A stretch of 33,452 nucleotides of DNA from Pseudomonas putida (lineage in GTDB: Bacteria; Pseudomonadota; Gammaproteobacteria; Pseudomonadales; Pseudomonadaceae): positions 1 through 33,452 of the forward strand of contig NZ_JANHLK010000044.1 in NCBI RefSeq assembly GCF_028682635.1. The letters run 5' to 3'. Under the pieces are notes generated by a model that had not been told where the DNA came from, searched no databases, and was given only the letters and a program-made list of their open reading frames with translations. The position numbers and the translations under genes were made by a program. Each line of letters opens with the position of its first letter. Position 1 is the stretch's first letter. Shown here piece after piece: positions 7,741 to 14,357 of this stretch.

Positions 7741-8354
7741 ACGTGCTCCTTGCGACCGACAAGCATGGCCAGCAGTGTTTTTGGCACCAGCGCGACCATC
7801 AGCAGATGCACCGCAACGAAGGCCACCAACAGCGCCATGGCGAAAAAATGCACCCGCCGCGCGCCTTCGTAGCCCCACAGCAATTCACGCAACAGCGGGA
7901 ACTGCACCGACTTCCACAGCACCAGCCCGGAGAGCACCAGCAGCGTGATGTCGACCATCACGAACAGGTACGCCACACGCTGCACCTGGTTGTAGTGACT
8001 CAGGTCCGCATGCCCCAGCTTGCCGCGCAGCGCGGCCCACAGGTCATGCAGTACGCCTTTGGGCGAGACCGGAAAAAAGCGTCGTTGCAGGCGCCCGCTG
8101 AACAGGTTGCAGGCCAGATAGACAAGGCCGTTGATGCCCAGGAACCACATCGCCGCGAAGTGCCATTGCAGGGCGCCGCCGAGCCAGCCGCCGAGGGTGA
8201 TCGACGTGGGAAAGCTGAAGTCGTAGAGCGGCGAGGCGTTGTAGATGCGCCAGCCGCTGGTGACCATCACCAGCACCGCCAGGGCGTTCAGCCAGTGGGT
8301 GAGCCGCAGCCAGCGTGGATGGCTGGCCTTGGGTGAAGCAGTTGGCTGCGACAT
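7737..8354 (-). CDS. Cytochrome b561-type membrane subunit
   Basis: A 205-residue membrane protein with four hydrophobic helices and histidines placed as heme b ligands: His20 (LRLTHWLNAL), the histidine in LQWHFAAMWFLG, and those in RRVHFFAMALLVAFVAVH near the end. It fits the bacterial cytochrome b561 / Ni-hydrogenase b-subunit family, not the six-helix MsrQ (YedZ) family. It probably passes quinol electrons to the coupled molybdoenzyme, as other b-type anchors do. GGGAG precedes ATG 8354. It is the first gene of the operon, and the promoter must lie between it and the divergent methyltransferase gene. Confidence 0.88.
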   Translation of the reverse strand: MSQPTASPKASHPRWLRLTHWLNALAVLVMVTSGWRIYNASPLYDFSFPTSITLGGWLGGALQWHFAAMWFLGINGLVYLACNLFSGRLQRRFFPVSPKGVLHDLWAALRGKLGHADLSHYNQVQRVAYLFVMVDITLLVLSGLVLWKSVQFPLLRELLWGYEGARRVHFFAMALLVAFVAVHLLMVALVPKTLLAMLVGRKEHV

Positions 8355-8513
8355 GGCCGGCTCCCGGTTGTTGTTCGTTGGAGCCGATTATGGAAGCCGC
8401 AAGTTCGCCAAATCCTCACGTAAAGTTAAATTAATCGTGATAACTGACTGCCCAGTGTTTTGGGTGTAACTATGGTTAAATGCCGCCCCCCAAAGATTGC
8501 CGACCCCAGACCG

Positions 8514-9455
8514 ATGAACCCTGAAGCCCTCGCCACCCTCAACGAACACCTGCTGACAGCCCTGGCGGCCGCCCCCGCCGAAACTCGTCGTCTGTTCCAC
8601 GGGCGTGGCCGCTGCTGGCCGGGGCTGGAGCAAGTGACCGTCGACTGGTTGCAGGGCGTGGTGCTGGTGGCGCTGTTCAAGGAGCCGGAAACGGCGCAGC
8701 TGGAGGCGTTGAAAGCGCTGTTGCTGGAGCTCACGCAGTCAGCGGCATGGACGCAATCCGGCGCCCACACCCTGCTGCTGCAACATCGCTACCTGCTGCA
8801 AAGCACCACCGAATGGCTACTCGGGGACGTCATCGAGGAAATGACCATCACCGAGGGCGGGCTGAAATATCGAGTGGACCTGGGGCGCAAACAGAACACC
8901 GGGCTATTCCTCGACATGCGCTACGGCCGCGACTGGGTGCGGGCCAACGCCCAAGGCAAACGGGTGCTGAACCTGTTCGCCTACACCTGCGGTTTTTCGG
9001 TGGCGGCCATCGAGGGCGGCGCGACCCATGTGGTCAACCTGGACATGTCGAGCCCGGCCCTGAGCCGAGGCCGCGACAATCACCGGCTCAACGGGCATGA
9101 CCTGGGCAAGGTGACCTTTCTCGGCCACGACCTGTTCAAGTCCTGGGGCAAGGTCATCGGCAAGGGCCCATACGACCTGGTGATCATCGACCCGCCGTCG
9201 TTCCAGAAAGGCAGCTTCCTGCTGACCAAGGACTACCAGCGGGTACTGCGTCGCCTGCCGGAGCTGCTCAGCCCCGAGGGCTCGGTGCTGGCCTGTATGA
9301 ACGACCCCGCCTTTGGTGCGGATTTCCTCATCGACGGTGTGACCCGTGAAGCGCCGAGCCTGCGGTTCGAGCAACGCCTGGACAACCCGCCAGAGTTTCC
9401 CGACGCCGATGTCGAGTGCGGGTTGAAGGCGTTGGTGTTTACCCTGGCGGATTAA
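8514..9455 (+). CDS. Class I SAM-dependent methyltransferase (RlmI-like)
   Basis: A 313-residue methyltransferase in the family of 23S rRNA m5C methyltransferase RlmI and relatives. The SAM-binding motif I is VLNLFAYTCGFSVAAIEGGA, preceded by QNTGLFLDMRYGRDW, and the catalytic-loop motif is DLVIIDPPSFQKGS. Unlike full RlmI it lacks an N-terminal PUA domain, having instead about 90 residues of unassigned sequence. The substrate is probably RNA; not shown. The start is uncertain: ATG 8514 (MNPEAL) looks most natural, ATG 8472 and TTG 8460 are in frame upstream, and no site has a strong ribosome binding site. The 3' end overlaps the convergent LuxR gene by 17 nt. Confidence 0.85.
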   Translation: MNPEALATLNEHLLTALAAAPAETRRLFHGRGRCWPGLEQVTVDWLQGVVLVALFKEPETAQLEALKALLLELTQSAAWTQSGAHTLLLQHRYLLQSTTEWLLGDVIEEMTITEGGLKYRVDLGRKQNTGLFLDMRYGRDWVRANAQGKRVLNLFAYTCGFSVAAIEGGATHVVNLDMSSPALSRGRDNHRLNGHDLGKVTFLGHDLFKSWGKVIGKGPYDLVIIDPPSFQKGSFLLTKDYQRVLRRLPELLSPEGSVLACMNDPAFGADFLIDGVTREAPSLRFEQRLDNPPEFPDADVECGLKALVFTLAD

Positions 9456-10215
9456 GCACCAACGCAAACAACTCACCGTGCCCGTTCACATTGAGCTTGT
9501 GATAGAGATTGCGCCGGTGCACCTTCACCGTTTCCGGGGAAATGCCCATTTGCTGGGCGATGGCCTTGCTGGAGAAGCCCTGGAGAATCAGGCGCGCGGT
9601 TTCGATTTCGCGCACCGTCAGGCGCGCATCGAAGCGGTCGAGCAAGCTCGCCAGGTCCCCGGCTACCGCTTCGGCAGCGGGGCCTTCTGGTGGTAACAAT
9701 TGCAGGTGCCGGCGCATCGCCGCCAGCACCCAGTCGCGCATGCAGAGCAAGCGGCCTTGTTCTTCCAGAGTAAAGCGGGTCGAGCGGCCCAGGGACAGAC
9801 CGAGGACGGCGCCGTCGAGGTTGAGCATGAACTGCAATTCGTCGCCACCCACCACCGTGCGGAAGTAGCTCAGGTAGTACTCGCTCTGCTGGAACTGGTC
9901 GGGCGCCACGGAATCGAGGCTGTGCATGCCATCGGCGATGCCGGCGCAGACGGCCAGGTAAAACGGGTCGAGCAGGTACATGCCGGCGCTGTAGTCAGCC
10001 AGTTCCTCATGCTCGTGGGCACTGTCGCGGGAGTCGAAATCGATCAGCAACCTGGGTACTCGACCGGCCTGCATGACTGCCACCAGCGCGTTATCCAGCG
10101 GCACCAGCAGGCGCAGGGTGTCGACCAGCGCGCGCCAGAATCCGTCCTGGCCCACGGCGGCAAACATTCGCGCCAGTCCCTGGTGCAGCGGCAACTCTTT
10201 CAACAATGCGTCCAC
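9439..10215 (-). CDS. LuxR-family transcriptional regulator
   Basis: A 258-residue regulator. The C-terminal 60 residues form a GerE-type helix-turn-helix (LTVREIETARLILQGFSSK, then IAQQMGISPETVKVHRRNLY). The N-terminal 190 residues are a sensor-like region I cannot assign; they do not show a receiver aspartate pocket or an obvious autoinducer-binding motif. The start is GTG 10215 after AAAGGGG. It is divergent from the binding-protein/peptidase pair at 10327, so control of that pair is likely but inferred. Confidence 0.88.
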   Translation of the reverse strand: MDALLKELPLHQGLARMFAAVGQDGFWRALVDTLRLLVPLDNALVAVMQAGRVPRLLIDFDSRDSAHEHEELADYSAGMYLLDPFYLAVCAGIADGMHSLDSVAPDQFQQSEYYLSYFRTVVGGDELQFMLNLDGAVLGLSLGRSTRFTLEEQGRLLCMRDWVLAAMRRHLQLLPPEGPAAEAVAGDLASLLDRFDARLTVREIETARLILQGFSSKAIAQQMGISPETVKVHRRNLYHKLNVNGHGELFALVLNPPG

Positions 10216-10231
10216 GCACTACCCCTTTCGA

Positions 10232-10256
10232 GTAACCCATGATGGGAATGGGTAAC
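10232..10256. promoter_or_regulatory. Inverted repeat in the LuxR / binding-protein divergent region
   Basis: GTAACCCA at 10232-10239 and TGGGTAAC at 10249-10256 are complementary at 7 of 8 positions with 9 nt between. This lies in the 111-bp gap between the LuxR start and the binding-protein start and is a candidate operator for the LuxR protein. The link is by position only. Confidence 0.35.
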
Positions 10257-10326
10257 GACCACCCCGGTCGATACGCTGCAAACTCCTGATTATCACCGGC
10301 CTGCAGCAGGCCAGGAGTGCCGCATC

Positions 10327-11430
10327 ATGAGTGGTCACCGCTCGTATTTCAATCTGGGGCTTGGCGCCTGCCTGGCGCTCTCGCTGACCGCGGTGGCGGC
10401 CGAAAGCCCGACCGTGCACGTGTACAACTGGTATGACTACATCGGCCCGACCACCCTGCATGACTTCAAGCGCGACACCGGTATCCAGCCGGTCTACGAC
10501 ACCTTCGACAGCGCCGAAGTTCTCGAAGGCAAACTGCTGACCAGCCGCAGCGGCTACGACGTGGTGGTAGCCAGCAACTTCAGTTTGCCGACCCTGATCA
10601 AGGCGGGCGCCCTCGCCCCTTTGCCCCACGCGCAGATGCCGGATTTCCAGAACATGGACAGCGATCTGCTGGCGAAACTGGCCAACAACGATCCGGGCAA
10701 CCAGTACGCCGTGCCGTACCTGTGGGGCACCAACGGCATCGGCTATAACGTCGACAAAGTGCGCGCTGCGCTGGGCGACAAGGCGCCGGTGGATTCCTGG
10801 GACCTGGTGTTCAAGGAAAAGAACCTGGCCAAGCTCGGCGAATGCGGCGTGGCGATGCTCGACTCGCCATCGGAAATGCTGCCAGTCGCCCTGCATTACC
10901 TGGGCCTGCCGCCGAACAGCACCAACCCTGAGGACTACAGGAAGGCCGAAGCGCTGCTGCTGAAGTTGCGCCCGCATATCGCTTACTTCAATTCGTCGAA
11001 GTTCATCAGTGACCTGTCCAACGGCAACATTTGCGTCGCCGTCGGTTGGTCCGGCGCGATGCTCGAAGCCAAGGCCACCGCCGAGCAGGCCGGCAATGGC
11101 GTGAAGATCGCCTACAGCCTGCCCAAGGAAGGCGCGCCGGTGTGGTTCGACACGCTGGTATTGCTCAAGGACGCCCCGCACCCCGAACAGGGCCTGGCCT
11201 TCATCGACTACCTGATGCGCGCCGAGGTCATCGCCCCGGTCAGCAATCACCTCAACTACCCCAACGGCAACCGCAACGCGAAAGCCTTGTTGGCCGAGGC
11301 GACACGGACCAATCCTGCGGTTTACCCGTCGCCCGAGGCCCTGGCCACCTTGTTCACTCTGCAACCGCTGCCGCCTGCAACAGAGCGCGTGCGTACGCGG
11401 ATCTGGAGCAAGGTCAAGAACGGCCAGTAA
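10327..11430 (+). CDS. Polyamine-type ABC transporter periplasmic binding protein (PotF/SpuD-like)
   Basis: A 367-residue secreted solute-binding protein. Residues 1-24 are a signal peptide (LGLGACLALSLTAVAA). The mature start VHVYNWYDYIGP is the hallmark of the PotF/SpuD/SpuE putrescine-spermidine group, followed by DTFDSAEVLEGKLL and QYAVPYLWGTNGIGYN, which line the polyamine site. No permease or ATPase gene is adjacent, so it must share a transporter encoded elsewhere or serve another purpose, such as binding an amine-containing ligand made by the neighbouring peptidase. The peptidase gene follows after about 70 nt. Confidence 0.9.
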   Translation: MSGHRSYFNLGLGACLALSLTAVAAESPTVHVYNWYDYIGPTTLHDFKRDTGIQPVYDTFDSAEVLEGKLLTSRSGYDVVVASNFSLPTLIKAGALAPLPHAQMPDFQNMDSDLLAKLANNDPGNQYAVPYLWGTNGIGYNVDKVRAALGDKAPVDSWDLVFKEKNLAKLGECGVAMLDSPSEMLPVALHYLGLPPNSTNPEDYRKAEALLLKLRPHIAYFNSSKFISDLSNGNICVAVGWSGAMLEAKATAEQAGNGVKIAYSLPKEGAPVWFDTLVLLKDAPHPEQGLAFIDYLMRAEVIAPVSNHLNYPNGNRNAKALLAEATRTNPAVYPSPEALATLFTLQPLPPATERVRTRIWSKVKNGQ

Positions 11431-11498
11431 GTCCACCTCTACCCCCTGTGGGTCTGCGTCCACTTTTTTCCTCCATGAATTTGAAGATGAGAAAACCG

Positions 11499-12629
11499 AT
11501 GAAACCACGTGCCCGCGACCTCAACATCCAGTTCGGCCAACTGCAACCCGGCCCCCTCAACGCCATCACCGATGTACCCGGCGTGCGCGTCGGCCACAGC
11601 AATGTCCGCGGCCGCAGCGCCAAGGGTCGCGACATCGTCACCGGCGTCACCGTGATCGAACCCCGTGCCGGTTCCACCAGCCAGCAGCCGTGCTTCGCCG
11701 GCGTCCATGTGCTCAACGGCAATGGTGACGCCACGGGCCTGGAGTGGATTCGCGAGGCTGGATTGTTGACCAGCCCGATCGCCTTCACCAACACCCACAG
11801 CCTGGGCGTGGTGCGCGATGCCTTGATCGTGCTCGACCGTGAGCAGCAACCGAACGACGGGCGGCTCTACTGGAACATGCCGGTGGTGCTGGAGACTTTC
11901 GATGGCTTGCTCAACGACATCAACGGCTTTCACGTCAAGGTCGAGCATGTGGCCGAAGCACTGCGCAGGGCAGTCGGCGGCCCGGTAGCCGAGGGCAATG
12001 TCGGCGGTGGCAGCGGCATGATCTGCCATGAGTTCAAGGGCGGCATCGGCACCGCTTCGCGACGCATGAGCAGTGCCCAGGGCGGCTGGACGGTGGGCGC
12101 GATCGTGCAGGCCAATCATGGTATCCGCAATGAGTTGCGCGTCGATGGCTACCCGGTCGGGCGCTACATGGAGCAGGTCGACTCACCGTTTCTCAAGGCG
12201 TCGCTGCCGCATCCGGGCATGGGCTCGATCGTGGTCTGCCTGGCCACCGATGCACCGTTGCTGCCGCACCAATGCACGCGCCTGGCCCAGCGCGCCAGCC
12301 TCGGCCTGGCCCGTACCGGCGGCGGCAATGAAGACCACAGCGGTGACATCTTCATCGCGTTCGCCACCGGCAATCAGCACGTACCACCGGCGGCGTACGA
12401 GAGCAAAAAAGCGCCGACCTGCGACAACCTGAGCATGGTCAACAACGATCACATCAGCGAATTGTTCCTGGCGGCCACCGAAGCCGTTGAAGAAGCCATC
12501 ATCAACGCCCTGCTCGCCGCCGAAACGACCGAAGGTAACGGCCACGCGGTGCCGGGGCTGGATGCTGAAACCCTGCTCAAGGCCCTGAATCAGGCCGGTT
12601 GGCCGGGGGAGCGCAATCGCCGAAGCTGA
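11499..12629 (+). CDS. P1-family (DmpA-type) autoproteolytic aminopeptidase
   Basis: This 376-residue protein belongs to the DmpA/BapA family (peptidase family S58/P1), which removes N-terminal D- or beta-amino acids or small L-residues. Proenzymes cut themselves at a Gly-Ser bond, the freed Ser being the nucleophile. The expected site is visible as PGMGS followed by IVVCLATDAPLLPHQ, placing the nucleophile at Ser243, close to Ser250 of Ochrobactrum DmpA. The N-terminal signature is PGPLNAITDVPGVRVGHS. No signal peptide is seen, so it is cytoplasmic. In-frame ATGs at 11475 and 11487 would add up to 8 residues; ATG 11499 fits the usual family start best. Confidence 0.88.
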   Translation: MKPRARDLNIQFGQLQPGPLNAITDVPGVRVGHSNVRGRSAKGRDIVTGVTVIEPRAGSTSQQPCFAGVHVLNGNGDATGLEWIREAGLLTSPIAFTNTHSLGVVRDALIVLDREQQPNDGRLYWNMPVVLETFDGLLNDINGFHVKVEHVAEALRRAVGGPVAEGNVGGGSGMICHEFKGGIGTASRRMSSAQGGWTVGAIVQANHGIRNELRVDGYPVGRYMEQVDSPFLKASLPHPGMGSIVVCLATDAPLLPHQCTRLAQRASLGLARTGGGNEDHSGDIFIAFATGNQHVPPAAYESKKAPTCDNLSMVNNDHISELFLAATEAVEEAIINALLAAETTEGNGHAVPGLDAETLLKALNQAGWPGERNRRS

Positions 12630-12639
12630 CAGTTGTGGG

Positions 12640-12833
12640 GGGATTCGACTAGCGGTACTTGAGGCGCAACCCCCATCTTCCTACGATGGAGTTGCGCAGC
12701 CGCTTGCTTGTCCAAGCCGTTGCGTAGGTGGTGAGTGCACTGAACCCCTATCAAGCTCACCGCCTGCTTCATGCGCATCTTGAGCCTCAATGGCTCCACT
12801 TCTCCCCATCAAAGAGCTTTGAGGCTCTTTTTT
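12640..12833 (+). ncRNA. Possible structured small RNA with rho-independent terminator
   Basis: This non-coding stretch contains four successive hairpins. The first is 12664-12697: GCGCAAC/GTTGCGC with an inner CCATC/GATGG stem. The second is 12727-12764: GGTGGTGAG pairing with CTCACCGCC at 8 of 9. The third is 12782-12796: GAGCC/GGCTC. The last is a terminator at 12811-12833: AAAGAGC/GCTCTTT then a T-run. Structure followed by a terminator suggests a small RNA, or the structured 3' end of the peptidase transcript. I do not recognise a known RNA family. A 69-codon open frame on the opposite strand shows no recognisable protein. Confidence 0.3.
12811..12833 (+). terminator. Rho-independent terminator
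   Basis: A 7-bp stem (AAAGAGC with GCTCTTT at 12824-12830) around a 6-nt loop runs into six Ts (12828-12833). It lies about 180 nt past the peptidase stop, which is far for a simple operon terminator and supports a separate transcript. Confidence 0.75.
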
Positions 12834-12855
12834 AACTGCGCGAAAAAACGACATG

Positions 12856-12883
12856 AAAAAGCCCGGCATTTGGCCGGGCTTTG
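12856..12883. terminator. Second hairpin terminator (bidirectional candidate)
   Basis: GCCCGGC at 12861-12867 pairs with GCCGGGC at 12873-12879. It is flanked by A5 on the left and TTT on the right, so it could act in either direction, backing up the first terminator and stopping reads from the TetR gene on the minus strand. Confidence 0.65.
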
Positions 12884-12911
12884 TGCATTCAAAATCCCAC
12901 CGCAAATCCTC

Positions 12912-13011
12912 TGTGGGAGCGAGCCTGCTCGCGATGGTCGTTAACGATAACGCTATGAGTCTGATGCCCCGCGGCGTGCTCGAGTTTTTCGCGAGCAAGC
13001 TCGCTCCTACA
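12912..13011. repeat. About 100-bp REP-doublet element, copy A
   Basis: TGTGGGAGCGAGCCTGCTCG on the left and its imperfect complement on the right flank an interior that includes GTTAACGATAACGCT and CCCCGCGGCGTGCTCGAG. The same outer arms and interior recur at 14248 and 29890, so the whole unit is repeated, not only the palindrome. Confidence 0.8.
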
Positions 13012-13019
13012 GGGGGGCG

Positions 13020-13643
13020 TCAGTGATCCTGGGTGGCAATCGAACGCCACGCCGAGTCCGCCAACAGATCGCGGTACGCCTTCGGACTGCCTTTGGCCCG
13101 GCCCGACAACCAGGCGCGGCAGTAGCTCTCGGCCTGGCCGATGATCAATGACGGCAGTAACTCCGGCGGATAACCGCGCAACACGTCGACCCGCGCCGAA
13201 GCCCCCAGCCACTCGAACAGCAGCTTGTTGCGCGCCTTGTTGCGCGCGACCAGTTCGTCCTTGAACGGTCCCTTGGTGACGGCAAATCGCGCGTGATACT
13301 GGAAACGCGCCCATTCCGGTTGGCTATCGACCCAGTCGACGTAGCTGTGCACCAACGCGTGCACACCCGCCTGGGTGGTTTGGGCGTCGGCCAGGTAGCT
13401 ATCTCGCAGCTTGGCTTGATCGTCCAGCGCGGTGAAAAACAGCGCCGCCACCAGGCCTTCTTTATTGCCGAAGTGGTGGTAGATCGCGCCCACGCTGGTA
13501 TCGCATTCGGCCCGGATCATCTCGATAGTGGTGGCCTCGATGCCCTGCTCGTTGAACAGTTGGAGGGCCTTTCTGAAGATGTCGCGCTTGAGTTCGGCGC
13601 GGCGGCCGGGGTAGCAGCGTTCGAGTAAATCGGCAGTTTCCAT
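13020..13643 (-). CDS. TetR-family transcriptional repressor
   Basis: A 207-residue TetR-type regulator. The N-terminal helix-turn-helix covers about residues 15-60 (IFRKALQLFNEQGIEATTIE, then CDTSVGAIYHHFGNKEGLV). The C-terminal ligand domain is mostly helical, with no recognised ligand motif. ATG 13643 is chosen; an open frame continues upstream to 13727 but would run into the operator palindrome, and translation there is unlikely. It is divergent from the hotdog-fold gene at 13791, and a 53-bp palindrome between them is its probable operator, giving control of both genes. Confidence 0.9.
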   Translation of the reverse strand: METADLLERCYPGRRAELKRDIFRKALQLFNEQGIEATTIEMIRAECDTSVGAIYHHFGNKEGLVAALFFTALDDQAKLRDSYLADAQTTQAGVHALVHSYVDWVDSQPEWARFQYHARFAVTKGPFKDELVARNKARNKLLFEWLGASARVDVLRGYPPELLPSLIIGQAESYCRAWLSGRAKGSPKAYRDLLADSAWRSIATQDH

Positions 13644-13689
13644 GCGGGATGGGGTCCAAAAAAAATCAACGGTTGAGGCTGGCGCTAGG

Positions 13690-13717
13690 TTGACAGATTT
13701 CCCGCCGACAGAATACT
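13690..13717 (+). promoter_or_regulatory. Sigma-70-like promoter for the hotdog-fold gene
   Basis: A consensus -35 box TTGACA (13690-13695) is followed after 16 nt by AATACT (13712-13717), a 4-of-6 match to the -10 box. The -10 region lies inside the palindrome at 13708-13760, so a bound TetR protein would block it. It reads toward the gene at 13791. Confidence 0.5.
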
Positions 13718-13760
13718 GTTCCGTCACAGAATATTATTCTGTAACGGAACATCATTCTGT
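13708..13760. promoter_or_regulatory. Large palindromic operator (TetR type)
   Basis: The site is symmetric about 13734. The core pairs 13717-13732 with 13736-13751 at 15 of 16 positions (TGTTCCGTCACAGAAT against ATTCTGTAACGGAACA). An outer ACAGAAT at 13708-13714 pairs exactly with ATTCTGT at 13754-13760. ACAGAAT thus occurs four times, two in each orientation, which suits two cooperating TetR dimers. It lies between the divergent TetR and hotdog genes and overlaps the promoter of the latter. Confidence 0.8.
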
Positions 13761-13790
13761 TAACCAACCCCGCAGTGAGGCTTCAACCCC

Positions 13791-14231
13791 ATGAGTCAGT
13801 TCCTCAGACTGTTCAACAGTGCCGGCCCGCAAGCCTTCAGCCAGATGGCCTGCCAGGTGGCGCCGTACTTCAGCACCATCAACCCGCTTGTTGCCGATTT
13901 GCGCAAAGGTTCGGCGATCGTGCAGGTGCCTTTCGCCAAGGAAATCACCAACCACCTGGGCACCGTGCACGCGATCGCGATGTGCAATGCGGCCGAACTG
14001 GCGGCCGGGATGATGACCGACGTGTCAATCCCGGCGGGTGCGCGCTGGATTCCCAAGGGCATGACGGTCGAATACCTGGCCAAGGCCAAAAGCGATGTGA
14101 CGGCGGTGGCTGACGGCGAGGCGGTGGACTGGACCAGCGAAGGCGACAAGATCGTGCCGGTGGACATTCACGATGTGGAAGGCAAGAAGGTGTTCACGGC
14201 ACGGATCACCATGAATGTGAAGCTGTCCTGA
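13791..14231 (+). CDS. DUF4442 / hotdog-fold thioesterase-like protein
   Basis: A 146-residue single-domain protein of the hotdog fold (PaaI/YiiD-like, DUF4442). The motif NHLGTVHAIAMCNAAELAAG, about residues 55-74, resembles the active-site helix region of acyl-CoA thioesterases, and the C-terminal strands (TARITMNVKLS) fit the fold. A role in hydrolysing an acyl-CoA is inferred from the family. It is controlled, very probably, by the divergent TetR gene. TetR proteins paired with fatty-acyl or aromatic CoA enzymes often respond to such ligands. Confidence 0.83.
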   Translation: MSQFLRLFNSAGPQAFSQMACQVAPYFSTINPLVADLRKGSAIVQVPFAKEITNHLGTVHAIAMCNAAELAAGMMTDVSIPAGARWIPKGMTVEYLAKAKSDVTAVADGEAVDWTSEGDKIVPVDIHDVEGKKVFTARITMNVKLS

Positions 14232-14247
14232 GCATCACGCGGCCCCC

Positions 14248-14347
14248 TGTAGGAGCGAGCTTGCTCGCGATGATCGTTAACGATAACGCTGGAAGCCTGA
14301 CACCCCGCGGCGTGCTCAGGTTTTTCGCGAGCAAGCTCGCTCCTACA
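14248..14347. repeat. About 100-bp REP-doublet element, copy B
   Basis: This is the same element as at 12912: outer arm TGTAGGAGCGAGCTTGCTCG, interior GTTAACGATAACGCT, then ACCCCGCGGCGTGCTCAGG and the closing arm. Copies A and B are both 100 nt and differ at only a small number of positions. It sits in the gap between the convergent hotdog and GNAT genes. Confidence 0.85.
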
Positions 14348-14357
14348 GTTGAACCTG

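Noticed and set aside
12590..12799. A 69-codon minus-strand frame over the hairpin region
   Set aside because: No recognised family, no ribosome binding site, and it runs antisense into the peptidase end; the hairpins explain the sequence better.
12912..13011. CRISPR or insertion-sequence explanation for the repeated 100-bp elements
   Set aside because: Only three scattered copies, no spacer regularity, no transposase frame; the arms are standard REP sequences.
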